Notes under the pieces: model-generated | Told to the model about the DNA's origin: nothing | The model's database searches: none | Seen by the model: the letters and a program-made list of their open reading frames with translations, nothing else | Part shown: one piece after another, positions 16,973-25,794 of the stretch | Layout: each line of letters opens with the position of its first letter | How positions within the stretch are numbered: the first letter of the stretch is position 1 | NCBI GenBank assembly: GCA_943371245.1 | Contig: CALRTY020000004.1 | Coordinates: forward strand, 1 to 64,000 | Direction: 5' to 3' | Source: UBA5018 sp947463165 | GTDB lineage: Bacteria > Cyanobacteriota > Cyanobacteriia > PCC-6307 > Cyanobiaceae | Length of the DNA stretch: 64,000 nt | Position numbers and translations under genes: made by a program

Positions 16973-17203
16973 TTAAGCTAGCGAGTGACAAGTCAATGCC
17001 CAACCTACGCCTCCGCCCAATGTCCACCTGGGCAACCAATGCTCAAAACCATAATGAATATCAGAATCATTGCCAAGCTCCGAATAACCACCATTTTCGA
17101 GATCACATTGACCAAGTGGATCATTAACGAAAAATCCATTGTCATCATAACCGATCATGGCGGTCTAGCGACCACCTCCTACAGATTGATTAAATGGTAC
17201 ATA
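16973..17203 (-). pseudogene. C39-like peptidase remnant
   Basis: The minus strand encodes TAMIGYDDNGFFVNDPLG, then an NGGYSE segment, YGFEHWLPRW and GWAL, the pattern of the C-terminal half of C39_2-type cysteine peptidases (His-containing strand, then DNGFxVNDP). Just upstream, GGGR is followed by TAG and then TAMIGYD; a Trp (TGG) is expected at that place, so a nonsense change is likely. Further upstream the frame dissolves into caac/caaa tetramer repeats. The catalytic Cys half is missing. It lies in the gap between the cyclase-domain gene and the SLATT gene. Confidence 0.6.
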
Positions 17204-17889
17204 ACACAACCAACCAACAAGCCAACAAACAAACAGCTGCAGACCCAACTACATCTATTTCAGATTTTTATCAACTCGACCGTAGCATCATCAATAAACT
17301 CACTAACCAAGCCAAGACATCCGAGGGCATCCCGCCGTGACTTAATTACAGCTCTGTCTCCAAAACTTTTTCTTCTAGCATTATACTCACTAGCCCCTTC
17401 AATTCTAGGCAAAAATTCCGCTAGCATCGCGCAGCAATTGGAAAAAGAATCCCTGCAATGCTACGCGCCATTAATCAAGAGATTATTAAAATAACTAACT
17501 GCCACTTTTTCTGATGCTTGCTACCAGACATCCCAGGTAAAGTCTCCGGCGAAATCCCTAATAAAGTCTCTGATGAAGTTTCCACTGCCGGCAGGCCAAC
17601 AGCAACTAGAAACAAGCCCACCCAGGCGATTCGCCTAGCAAATTCGGAGGCAATCTTGAATTTATTTTTTATATTTTAATCAGAAATTACTTTGCCATTA
17701 AGTGAATTCTGACTAAAATTAATCCCTGAGGATCGGCTTGGGCTCCGCTCCGCAGCGGAGAACTAGATTCAGTCGGATCGAGTTAATACTACGACCTTGG
17801 AAAGCTAAACAAGCATTAGCTGATCAAGAGATCATGGGCTGCTGAAGCCTATTTCCGCCAATCGGCAATTCAGCCTGCTCTGCCGAACC
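17204..17889. other. AT-rich gap, no supported gene
   Basis: The left end carries a caac/caaa tetramer run (17207-17232). The + strand between 17240 and 17494 shows protein-like fragments in two frames (one includes SDFYQLDRSIINKL, another SRRDLITALSPKLFLLALYS), consistent with a frameshifted remnant I cannot identify. An inverted pair CTCCGCT/AGCGGAG lies near 17742-17758. Confidence 0.35.
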
Positions 17890-18612
17890 CTACCCTGCAA
17901 CAGATCCAGCTGATGGGTCACTCGCAACCTGCTGAGGTGCCCAGGCGGAAGAGGGCGGCATGGACGGAGGAGCTGATGGAGAAGAGACCTTCATAGCCTG
18001 CATCCCAGGGATTAAATCAGAAGAGTTGGGGGTAGACGCCGCCACTATTGGCTCTAGCTTAATGAATTCATTAACCTTTTCGGCTGGCTTATGCTCCTGC
18101 ATTTGCCGGGTCCACTGACTGTGTTCTTCCTGCATAATTGCCTCCGCTTGGAGAACAAAGTTTTGAAATGCCTGATCTGACGCATAGGCTTCAGTTGTAC
18201 GAGTGAGGAAAAGCAGCTTTTCTCTTTTCAAAGCTTCTGCCGAACTGCGATAGCGAACCCAGTTCTCCTGACTACGATTTAAAGATAATAATGCCAAGGA
18301 CAGGGTGGCACTCGCACTGGCCAGCTGCACGACGAGTGGAATCCAGCCAACCAGGGCAGAAACCCGAGGGTTAGCCTCGTCTTTGTAATTGATATAAGAG
18401 GGGAGAATTGTAGTAAGGCTGGACAGGGCCAGGGCGATAACTCGATAACGCATATAGCCCTTTTTGTATTTTACGCTCGCAGCACTGAGCCAGCTAATCT
18501 GAGGATTGACCCTTGTCTGCAAGTAGCACTTAGCATCTTCGCCGAGGCTCTCCCTGGTTTCCAAATAGCTAATACTTACTGGTTTTACTGTTTTGTGAAA
18601 CGGGTTTTTCAT
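17890..18612 (-). CDS. DUF4231/SLATT two-helix membrane protein
   Basis: A 240-residue protein from ATG 18612 (an upstream ATG at 18621 adds three residues). Seen: RYRVIALALSSLTTILPSYI as helix 1, then a short loop, WIPLVVQLASASATLSLALL as helix 2, directly followed by the family signature QENWVRYRSSAEALKREKLL, and an EEHSQW segment. This is the DUF4231/SLATT pattern: SLATT proteins are predicted 2TM pore-like effectors that occur beside SLOG, SMODS and other nucleotide-signalling genes. The C-terminal 60 residues are Pro/Ser-rich and probably disordered. It faces the diadenylate-cyclase-domain gene across a decayed 1.1 kb gap. Membrane disruption upon nucleotide binding is a family prediction and is not shown here. 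Confidence 0.8.
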   Translation of the reverse strand: MKNPFHKTVKPVSISYLETRESLGEDAKCYLQTRVNPQISWLSAASVKYKKGYMRYRVIALALSSLTTILPSYINYKDEANPRVSALVGWIPLVVQLASASATLSLALLSLNRSQENWVRYRSSAEALKREKLLFLTRTTEAYASDQAFQNFVLQAEAIMQEEHSQWTRQMQEHKPAEKVNEFIKLEPIVAASTPNSSDLIPGMQAMKVSSPSAPPSMPPSSAWAPQQVASDPSAGSVAG

Positions 18613-18839
18613 GGCAAGCATTGCATGGATTGCTGGTCCGTGGCGGCAACCTTACTGGCTTACCCGCTCATCAACTGTATCCAGCCATTCATCGTAACCG
18701 TAGCCATCGGCAATCTCCCCCAGGCGATCGTTTAATCCACCCAGCAACCCTGGCAAAAGCTGCTGGACTATTCCTGATTTCCGCAACAGCCTCCCCCTGG
18801 GGGATGATCCTCAGTTCAACTGTCTGCCAGCTACCGCAG

Positions 18840-19400
18840 CTACTCCCACCAGCCCTCCCGGCCAGGCAGCCGCAACGGCGGCGGCCCACCAGCACATAGC
18901 AGTGCAGCCAGGGGCGCCAACACAAAGCTCCGCTCCAGCATCCGCGGGTGGGGCAGGGTGAGCTCGGGGGTTGACAGCCGCAAATTGCCCCACCAGAGCA
19001 GGTCTAGATCGAGGCTGCGGGGCCCCCAGCGCTCGCGGCGCTGGCGACCAAAGTGCCGCTCCAGAGCATGCAGGTCGGCGAGCAATCCCCGGGCCGCCGC
19101 CGCTGCGGTTACCGCCTCAACTGGCGGCGGACAGCAGTCCAGCAACAACACCGCATTCATATAAGACGGCTGACCCGCCGGTCCCCCCATGGGCTCGGTG
19201 CGAAACAGGGGCGACCAGCGGGCGGCAGCACCGCCGCAGGCCATGCGCGCGGCAAATTGCCGCAACAGCAGCTCCAGCTGCGGGCGCACGGCGATCAAGG
19301 TGGCCAGGGGATCGCCCAGGTTCGCCCCCAGGGCGATCGCGAGGCTGCCGGGCTGATCAGCGAGACTGGAGCCCACATCGATGCGGCACGGGCCATCCAT
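18840..19400 (-). CDS. folK: 6-hydroxymethyl-7,8-dihydropterin pyrophosphokinase
   Basis: HPPK, which transfers pyrophosphate from ATP to hydroxymethyl-dihydropterin in folate synthesis. Seen: LAIALGANLGDP at the N-terminus, RTEPMGGPAGQPSYMNAVLL, GPRSLDLDLLWWG with the Mg-binding Asp pair, and LPHPRMLERSFVLAPLA. Start ATG 19400 gives 186 residues; the frame is open further upstream, but that part is antisense to chlD. The start codons of folK and chlD overlap head to head in the sequence CCATGG, so the two genes share a start site and their promoters must lie inside each other. Confidence 0.93.
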   Translation of the reverse strand: MDGPCRIDVGSSLADQPGSLAIALGANLGDPLATLIAVRPQLELLLRQFAARMACGGAAARWSPLFRTEPMGGPAGQPSYMNAVLLLDCCPPPVEAVTAAAAARGLLADLHALERHFGRQRRERWGPRSLDLDLLWWGNLRLSTPELTLPHPRMLERSFVLAPLAALLCAGGPPPLRLPGREGWWE

Positions 19401-21531
19401 GGTTACAAGCGGACCTGCCAGCGACCAAGCCGCGGCCCGCGCCTTTCCCCTGGCCGCCATCACCGGCCACGGCAGCCTCAAGCTGGCCCTGCTGCTGGCG
19501 GCCGTGGATCCGGGCCTCGGTGGCGTGGTGATCGCTGGCGGTCGGGGCACCGGCAAATCTGTGCTGGCCCGGGCACTGCATGCCCTGCTGCCGCCGATCG
19601 ACGTGCTCGATCTGGGCAGCGATCAGGCCAGCACGCCGTCCCAGGCCTTGAATATCGACCCCAGACGGCCGGATGATTGGGATCTGGCCGCCAGAACCCG
19701 CATCCTCGAGCTGGGCGGCGACCCCACCGGCCAGGACAGCGGCGCCCTGCTGACCACCAAGGTGATCCCGGCACCATTTGTGCAGGTACCCCTGGGCGTT
19801 ACGGAAGACCGGCTGGTGGGCTCGGTGGACGTGACCGCCTCCCTGGCGGCCGGCCAGGCGATCTTCCAGCCGGGCCTGCTGGCCGAGGCCCACAGGGGGG
19901 TGCTCTATGTGGATGAACTCAACCTGCTCGACGAAACGATCACCAACCTGCTGCTGGCCGCCGTGGGCAGCGGTGAAAACCGCATCGAGCGCGAGGGGCT
20001 CAGCCTCAGCCACCCCTGCCGCTGCCTGCTGATCGCCACCTACAACCCGGAAGAGGGGGCCGTGCGCGACCACCTCCTAGATCGCTTCGCGATCGTGCTC
20101 AGCGCCAATCAGGTGCTCGACATCGAGCAGCGCGTAGCGATCACCCGCAGCGCCATCGACCACGGTGAATCCAGCCAGCGCTTCCGCGCCCTCTATCAGG
20201 AGGAAACCGAGGCCCTGGCCACCCAACTGCTGCTCGCCCGCCAGTGGCTGCCCGATGTGAGCATCAGCCGCGAACAGATGCAATACCTGGTGAACGAGGC
20301 CCTGCGCGGCCAGGTGGAGGGGCACCGCAGCGAGCTCTACGCCGTGCGGGTGGCCCGTGCCCACGCCGCCCTCAGCGGTCGGGATCGGGTGGAGGCGGAA
20401 GACCTGCAGGTGGCCGTGCGCCTGGTGATCATGCCCCGCGCCCTGCAACTGCCGCCGCCGGAGCAGCCGCCCCTGGAACCACCGCCGCCTCCCCCCCAAG
20501 GGGAACAGCCTCCCCCCCAGGGGGAACAGCCACCGGAAGAAGAGCAACCTCCCGAGGAATCCGATACCAACGAGGAGCCGGAGGATCCCCAACAAGACGA
20601 GCAGCCAGACCAGCCCGACGAGTTGCCGCCCCCCTCGATCCCGGAGGAATTCATGCTGGATCCGGAAGCCACCGCCATCGATCCGGAGCTGCTGCTGTTC
20701 TCCGCCGCCAAGGCCAAAACCGGCGGCAGCGGCAACCGCGCCGTGGTGTTTAGCGACTCCCGTGGGCGCTACGTAAAACCGATGCTGCCCCGGGGCCCGG
20801 TGAAGCGCATCGCCGTGGATGCCACCTTGCGGGCCGCGGCCCCATACCAAAACAGCCGCCGCGCCCGCGAGCCCCACCGCAAGGTGATCGTGGAAGATGG
20901 CGACCTGCGCGCTAAACAGCTGCAGCGCAAGGCCGGCGCCCTGGTGATCTTCCTGGTGGATGCCAGCGGTTCGATGGCCCTCAACCGCATGCAGAGCGCC
21001 AAGGGGGCCGTGATCCGCCTGCTCACCGAAGCCTACGAAAACCGCGATGAAGTGGCCCTGATCCCCTTCCGGGGCGAACAGGCCGAAGTGTTGCTGCCCC
21101 CCACCCGCTCGATCACCGCCGCCCGCCGGCGGCTGGAATCGATGCCCTGCGGCGGCGGCTCACCCCTGGCCCACGGGCTCAGCCAAGCGGCTCGGGTGGG
21201 GGCCAATGCCCTGGCCACCGGCGACCTGGGCCAGGTGGTGGTGGTGGCGATCACCGACGGCCGCGGCAATGTGCCCTTGAGCCGTTCCCTGGGCCAACCC
21301 CAAATCGAGGGGGAAGCGCCGGTGGATCTCAAAGAGGAGGTGAAACAGCTGGCCCTGCGCTACCGAGCCCTGGGCATCAAGTTGCTGGTGATCGATACCG
21401 AACGCAAGTTCATCGGCAGTGGCATGGGCAAGGAGCTGGCGGAAGCCGCCGGTGGCCGCTACGTGCAGTTGCCCAAGGCCAGCGATCAGGCCATCGCGGC
21501 GATCGCCCTGGAGGCGATCAACGGCTTCTGA
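19399..21531 (+). CDS. chlD: Magnesium chelatase subunit ChlD
   Basis: Subunit D of the ATP-dependent Mg-chelatase that inserts Mg2+ into protoporphyrin IX with ChlI and ChlH. Seen in about 710 residues: an AAA+ region with AGGRGTGKSVLARAL as Walker A (near 47-54), DELNLLDE as a Walker B-like block, and NPEEGAVRDHLLDRF; a Pro/Glu-rich linker of about 70 residues (about 349-420) with two PPQGEQPP copies; and a C-terminal VWA domain with the MIDAS motif DASGS (about 521-525), then TDGRGNVPLS. ATG 19399 is preferred because it abuts folK; ATG 19381 (six codons longer) is possible. Length is normal for ChlD. Confidence 0.95.
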   Translation: MVTSGPASDQAAARAFPLAAITGHGSLKLALLLAAVDPGLGGVVIAGGRGTGKSVLARALHALLPPIDVLDLGSDQASTPSQALNIDPRRPDDWDLAARTRILELGGDPTGQDSGALLTTKVIPAPFVQVPLGVTEDRLVGSVDVTASLAAGQAIFQPGLLAEAHRGVLYVDELNLLDETITNLLLAAVGSGENRIEREGLSLSHPCRCLLIATYNPEEGAVRDHLLDRFAIVLSANQVLDIEQRVAITRSAIDHGESSQRFRALYQEETEALATQLLLARQWLPDVSISREQMQYLVNEALRGQVEGHRSELYAVRVARAHAALSGRDRVEAEDLQVAVRLVIMPRALQLPPPEQPPLEPPPPPPQGEQPPPQGEQPPEEEQPPEESDTNEEPEDPQQDEQPDQPDELPPPSIPEEFMLDPEATAIDPELLLFSAAKAKTGGSGNRAVVFSDSRGRYVKPMLPRGPVKRIAVDATLRAAAPYQNSRRAREPHRKVIVEDGDLRAKQLQRKAGALVIFLVDASGSMALNRMQSAKGAVIRLLTEAYENRDEVALIPFRGEQAEVLLPPTRSITAARRRLESMPCGGGSPLAHGLSQAARVGANALATGDLGQVVVVAITDGRGNVPLSRSLGQPQIEGEAPVDLKEEVKQLALRYRALGIKLLVIDTERKFIGSGMGKELAEAAGGRYVQLPKASDQAIAAIALEAINGF

Positions 21532-21608
21532 GTTCCAGGGCTGAAGCTGGTCCCACCAGCAAGAAAACCGCCCTGCCGAATAGTGCTCCAGGGAAATAGA
21601 CCGATTAA

Positions 21609-22526
21609 CTAGGGCAGTGGCGAAGCGGTTACTGGCTTTTGCTTGGCACCATCCGCCTGACTTGGATAGAGCTCATCAAAAAATCTACCGAGGCCAATAG
21701 ACACGCTGCGAATCCCATCCATGACCTTCGGGTCGGAGGAAAGCTTGTTTAGATCACCTCCCACGGCGTTAAATCGCGCCGTCAGCTGCTCGGCGTTGCT
21801 GAGCGTGTTCTGCAGATGCTGCAGGGTGTTGGGGTTGTTTAGGGCCGCCACCAGCTGGCGCGACTGGGCGGTGGTGGCGTTGAGATTATCTATGGCTGGC
21901 TGAACCCGATTAACTGTTCCATCCAGATTGCGCACCAGCTGGCGGCCATCATTGATAAACAGCGAGGCATTCTTAGCTGTTTGATCAAGGTTCTGGGCCA
22001 AGCTGGCAAACTTGCTCACCAATTGATCTCGATCCCCCTGCTCCAGCAGCTTCTGCATCAAAGCGGTGACACTCTCCAGGCTTGCCCCGGTAACGCCCTT
22101 GATCTGGCTGCCATCGCAGAGCATCAGCACCGGATCGCAGTTGCGGGAGCTGGGCAAAGGCGTATTTGGGGGCAGCGACTTGGCGGCGGGGATCAACTGC
22201 ACCTGGGCCTCACCCCCCAGCAGCGAGGCCTCGCCGATCTGGGCGATCACCGGCCTGGCCAGGCGCAGATCAGGGCTGGTGATCTCCAGCTGGGCCAAGA
22301 CAGCCTCGGGCGTCACTTGCACCCGGCGCACATGGCCAATCAGCACGCCGCGAAACACCACCGGCGAGCGCTCGGCCAGGCCGGCGGCATCCTGAAACGA
22401 AACCGCCAGGCGCCAGTTGCCGCTAGCCAAAGACAGGCCCCGCAGCCAGAAGGAGAAACCCACGGCGCTGGAGACGGCGGCGATCAGGGAAAAGCCCACG
22501 ATGGCCTCTCGCACACTGCGGCGCAT
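21609..22526 (-). CDS. MCE/MlaD-family lipid-transport protein
   Basis: A 305-residue substrate-binding component of an MCE-type ABC transporter. Seen: an N-terminal membrane helix (about 8-30) with VREAIVGFSLIAAV, an MCE domain with FQDAAGLAERSPVVFRGVLIGHV and a GEASLLGGEAQVQLIP block, then a long helical C-terminal part with LAQNLDQTAKNASLF repeats. It is anchored in the inner membrane and projects into the periplasm. The ATPase gene ends 4 bp upstream on the same strand (22531), so they form an operon; the permease is elsewhere. Cyanobacterial relatives (and chloroplast TGD2) move phospholipids or galactolipids; the substrate here is inferred. Confidence 0.9.
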   Translation of the reverse strand: MRRSVREAIVGFSLIAAVSSAVGFSFWLRGLSLASGNWRLAVSFQDAAGLAERSPVVFRGVLIGHVRRVQVTPEAVLAQLEITSPDLRLARPVIAQIGEASLLGGEAQVQLIPAAKSLPPNTPLPSSRNCDPVLMLCDGSQIKGVTGASLESVTALMQKLLEQGDRDQLVSKFASLAQNLDQTAKNASLFINDGRQLVRNLDGTVNRVQPAIDNLNATTAQSRQLVAALNNPNTLQHLQNTLSNAEQLTARFNAVGGDLNKLSSDPKVMDGIRSVSIGLGRFFDELYPSQADGAKQKPVTASPLP

Positions 22527-22530
22527 GGAT

Positions 22531-23313
22531 TCAGTGCTCCCCAGGCTGCATCGGTCCGCGCAGGCTACCGCTGCGGAACTGAACTACATAGGCATTTTCC
22601 GATTGGTGGTATTCCGCCAAGCTGCCGGCCCATCGAAACAGCCCGTCGTAGAGGAGCACCACCCGCTCAGCCGTGCGCTCGATCGTGCTGTGCACGTGGC
22701 TCACCACCACCGAACTGCCCTGGGCCATTTGCGTGGTGCGCACGATCAAATCCTCAATCCGGGTGCAAGCCATCGGATCGAGGCCAGCGGTGGGCTCATC
22801 GAACAGCAAAAGCGGCACCTGGCTGCTGGGGATGCTGGGATCGTTGATCAAAGCGCGGGCAAAGCTGACCCGTTTCTGCATGCCACCACTGAGTTCACCC
22901 GGCAGCTGCTCGCCAATACTTATTGAAAGACCCACAGCCTCCAGGGCTTGGTCCACCCGCTGGCGAATCTCCGCTTCCGCCAGCCGGCTGCAGCGATAGA
23001 GCAGGAAACCCACGTTCTCGCGCACGCTGAGGGAGCCGAGCAGGGCCGGGTTTTGAAATACCAGGCGCACGTCGGGTGGGTGGCGCTGGTCGAGGCGCAG
23101 GTAGGTCTGGGGGATGCCATGGATGCTGATGCTGCCGCCCGTGGGCAGCTGCAGACCGGCCAGCAGGCGCAGGATCGTCGACTTGCCAGAGCCGGAGGGG
23201 CCCACCACCACCAGGCGCTCACCAGGCTGCAACAGCAAATCCACGCCGGCCAGCACTGGATGGGCTCCCCAGCGCATCTCAACCCCCCGCAGCTCGGCAA
23301 CGGGCGCCACCAT
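22531..23313 (-). CDS. MCE-type ABC transporter ATPase (MlaF/TGD3-like)
   Basis: A 260-residue ABC ATPase. Seen: VVVGPSGSGKSTILRLLAGL (Walker A), the Q-loop in RLVFQNPALLGSLSVREN, the signature LSGGMQKRVSFARAL, Walker B LLLFDEPTAGLDP and the switch His in VVVSHVHST. SLSVRENVGF and GGMQKR are typical for the Mla/TGD3 branch. The frame is open to 23550, but ATG 23313 (VAPVAELRGVEMRWG) starts where the family does; ATG 23370 is an alternative. It is followed 4 bp later by the MCE protein gene. Together they would power lipid movement between membranes. Confidence 0.9.
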   Translation of the reverse strand: MVAPVAELRGVEMRWGAHPVLAGVDLLLQPGERLVVVGPSGSGKSTILRLLAGLQLPTGGSISIHGIPQTYLRLDQRHPPDVRLVFQNPALLGSLSVRENVGFLLYRCSRLAEAEIRQRVDQALEAVGLSISIGEQLPGELSGGMQKRVSFARALINDPSIPSSQVPLLLFDEPTAGLDPMACTRIEDLIVRTTQMAQGSSVVVSHVHSTIERTAERVVLLYDGLFRWAGSLAEYHQSENAYVVQFRSGSLRGPMQPGEH

Positions 23314-23412
23314 GGCCAAAAGAACCTCAAAGCTGCCGAACCATCTTGACGCCTGGAACCAGCGGGCCATTCTCTTTAAAGTTGTGCCAGTAGGGGCCCG
23401 TCCCAGAGCCAA

Positions 23413-24852
23413 TTGAGCCCAATCGCTCCGGGTCCAAAGCCCCGCCCCCGCCGGCGCCCCTCGCTCCGCCGGCCCAGCTGGGTGCGGCGGGGCAACCTGC
23501 AACAACACGACCTGATGAGCCGCTCGCGGCGGGCCGTGCGCTGGCTGCAACCGGGGCTGGTGGTGAAGCGCTGGGTGCTCACCTCCGGCCTCGGTCTGCT
23601 GATCGCCCTGGTGGGGGCCGCCGTCTGGGCCGACCTGCAGCCGATCTACTGGACCATTTCCTCAATCCAGTGGCTGCTGCGCAACATCACCAAAGTGCTG
23701 CCCAGGGAAATCACCGGCCCCCTGGTACTGCTGCTGGGTGGCGGCTTGATCTGGCTGGGCCAGAGCCGCAGCTTCGGGACGATCCAGCAGGCCCTGGCCC
23801 CGGAGAAGGGCACGGTGCTGGTGGATGCCCTGGTGGCCCAGCGGCGCTTGAACCGGGGACCCAACATCGTCGCCATCGGCGGCGGCACCGGGCTCTCCAC
23901 CCTGCTCAGTGGCCTGAAGCGCTACAGCAGCAACATCACCGCCATAGTCACCGTGGCCGACGACGGTGGCAGCAGTGGCGTGCTGCGTCGGGAGCTGGGG
24001 GTGCAGCCCCCGGGTGACATTCGCAACTGCCTGGCGGCCCTCTCCAACGAGGAGCCGCTGCTCACCCGCTTGTTCCAATACAGGTTCAAGGCGGGCAGCG
24101 GCCTGGAGGGCCATAGCTTCGGCAACCTGTTCCTCTCGGCGCTAACGGCCATCACCGGCAGCTTGGAAGCGGCCATCACCGCCTCCAGCCGGGTGCTGGC
24201 GGTGCAGGGCCAGGTGGTGCCTGCCACCAACGCCGACGTGCGGCTCTGGGCCGAGCTGGAGAACGGCGAGCGGATTGAGGGGGAGTCGCAGATCGGCCAT
24301 GCCTCCAGCCCCATCGTGCGGCTGGGCTGCATCCCCGAGCGCCCGCCCGCCCTGGCCAAAGCCCTGGAGGCGATCGCCCATGCCGACCTGATCCTGCTGG
24401 GGCCCGGCAGTCTCTACACCTCGCTGCTACCGAATCTGTTGGTGCCTGAGCTGGTGAGCGCCATCAGCCGCAGCAAGGCGCCGCGGCTCTACATCTGCAA
24501 CCTGATGACCCAACCAGGTGAAACCGATGGCCTGGACGTGAGCGGCCACCTGCGGGCGATCGAGGCCCAACTGGCCAGCCTCGGGGTTCAGCAGCGGCTG
24601 TTCACCGCCGTGTTGGCCCAGGAGGAAATTGGCGATTCAACCCTGGTGGAGCACTACCGCCAGCGCGGCGCTGAACCTGTGCTCTGTAATTCGCAGGAGC
24701 TGCGCAACCGGGGTTACGAGGTGATGCTGGCGCCGCTGCAGGGAGCCAGGCCCACCGCCACCCTGCGCCACGATCCCCGCAGTGTGGCCCTAGCCGTAAT
24801 GCGCTTCTATAAAAAACAACGGCGAGAACCGATCTCCAGCCAGTCGCTCTGA
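23413..24852 (+). CDS. YvcK/CofD-like protein with N-terminal membrane helices
   Basis: A 479-residue protein of the gluconeogenesis factor (YvcK) family, which regulates central carbon and cell-envelope processes and binds UDP-sugars in Bacillus. Seen: a basic N-terminus, two hydrophobic helices (about 53-75 and 100-117), then the family domain with NIVAIGGGTGLSTLL (about 152-166), TVADDGGSSGVLR, GDIRNCLAALS, GPGSLYTSLLPNLL and NLMTQPGETDG. The CofD transferase function is unlikely because the YvcK motifs are kept. TTG 23413 is the first start; ATG 23515 (SRSRRAV) may be the true one and keeps both helices. It is divergent from the ABC ATPase. Confidence 0.88.
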   Translation: MSPIAPGPKPRPRRRPSLRRPSWVRRGNLQQHDLMSRSRRAVRWLQPGLVVKRWVLTSGLGLLIALVGAAVWADLQPIYWTISSIQWLLRNITKVLPREITGPLVLLLGGGLIWLGQSRSFGTIQQALAPEKGTVLVDALVAQRRLNRGPNIVAIGGGTGLSTLLSGLKRYSSNITAIVTVADDGGSSGVLRRELGVQPPGDIRNCLAALSNEEPLLTRLFQYRFKAGSGLEGHSFGNLFLSALTAITGSLEAAITASSRVLAVQGQVVPATNADVRLWAELENGERIEGESQIGHASSPIVRLGCIPERPPALAKALEAIAHADLILLGPGSLYTSLLPNLLVPELVSAISRSKAPRLYICNLMTQPGETDGLDVSGHLRAIEAQLASLGVQQRLFTAVLAQEEIGDSTLVEHYRQRGAEPVLCNSQELRNRGYEVMLAPLQGARPTATLRHDPRSVALAVMRFYKKQRREPISSQSL

Positions 24853-25144
24853 GGGCAGAATCAATTGGACCTGCCAGCTGACATCACAGGCAGCACGGTC
24901 ATCACAGGCAGTATCAGGGCACCTCAAAACATTCAAAATCTCAAAGCTCTCATGAATTGAGAAGAATTTCGCGACTGGCTTGTCCACGAATCTCATGAAC
25001 CCAGACGGGCCATTTTTCAAGCTGCTTATAAAACCGCTAAAAACCAAGGGGTCTACCAACAGGAACCCGCCAACCTGACGGCTTGCCAACAGGAGAGCCC
25101 GCAAAGTGGAGCCCCCGCCAAATAATCCAAAAAACTTAATGGGC
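24853..25144. other. Gap between yvcK-like gene and ndhJ
   Basis: About 290 bp between convergent genes. It contains a repeated catcacaggcag (near 24881 and 24899) and a ccaacagga pair (near 25056 and 25086). No T-tailed terminator hairpin is evident and no reading frame is credible. Confidence 0.4.
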
Positions 25145-25750
25145 TTAATAGGCGTCCTGCATCTCGTAGAAGTCTGGCTGCACGTAATCCTTGCGCAGGG
25201 GATAGCCAATCCAGTCTTCGGGCATCAGCAATCGCTTCGGATGGGGATGGCCCGCGTAGCTGATGCCATACATGTCGAAGGTTTCCCGCTCCTGCCAGTC
25301 AGCGCCGCGAAACAACCCATAGAGGCTGGGGATGGTGAGGTCGCCATCGCGCTGCAGAAACACCTTCAGGCGCACCTCCTCCAACTTGGCCTCGAGCGGC
25401 AAATTTTGGCTACTGCCTGCCGCTGAGGCGGGGCTGGCGATGCGATCGGCCAGGGCGGCCAGCTTCACCAGGTGATAGAAGCTCACCAGCCGACCACCGG
25501 GGCCCTCGTCGTAACCGCCTTGGCACTGCAGGTAATCGAAGCCGATCGCCTTTAGTGCTGCGGCGACCACCGGCAGAAACACCGCTTCCACGCCAATCAC
25601 TTCCACCGCCAGATGATCGGCCGGCAGCAGCTCATGGTCAAAGCCTTGGCCCGTAAGCCAAAGGCTCACCGGGCCCGGCGCCAAGCTGGCGATGGCCGTG
25701 CCAGCCGCCTGGTCTGCCGAGGTGGAAGCGGGGGCGGTCTCGTCGGGCAT
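25145..25750 (-). CDS. ndhJ: NAD(P)H-quinone oxidoreductase subunit J
   Basis: The 30 kDa-type peripheral-arm subunit of cyanobacterial NDH-1, which takes part in cyclic electron flow and respiration at the thylakoid. Seen in 201 residues: DYLQCQGGYDEGPG, LVSFYHLVKL, SLYGLFRGADWQERETFDMYG and the terminal RLLMPEDWIGYPLRKDY. The first 35 residues are an Ala/Ser-rich extension. It is third in the ndhC-ndhK-ndhJ operon, 44 bp after ndhK, the conserved cyanobacterial and plastid order. Confidence 0.96.
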   Translation of the reverse strand: MPDETAPASTSADQAAGTAIASLAPGPVSLWLTGQGFDHELLPADHLAVEVIGVEAVFLPVVAAALKAIGFDYLQCQGGYDEGPGGRLVSFYHLVKLAALADRIASPASAAGSSQNLPLEAKLEEVRLKVFLQRDGDLTIPSLYGLFRGADWQERETFDMYGISYAGHPHPKRLLMPEDWIGYPLRKDYVQPDFYEMQDAY

Positions 25751-25794
25751 GACTGGAAGCAGGCGGAGATGGCTTTAGTGGTGGCAGGGGCTGG

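Noticed and set aside
22531..23550. 339-residue form of the MCE ATPase
   Set aside because: The first 79 residues are Pro/Ala/Gly-rich, antisense to the divergent yvcK-like 5' end and not part of the ABC fold; ATG 23313 is preferred.
24790..25209. Minus-strand frame of 139 codons across the yvcK-ndhJ gap
   Set aside because: It overlaps the ends of both genes and has no recognisable motif or start context.
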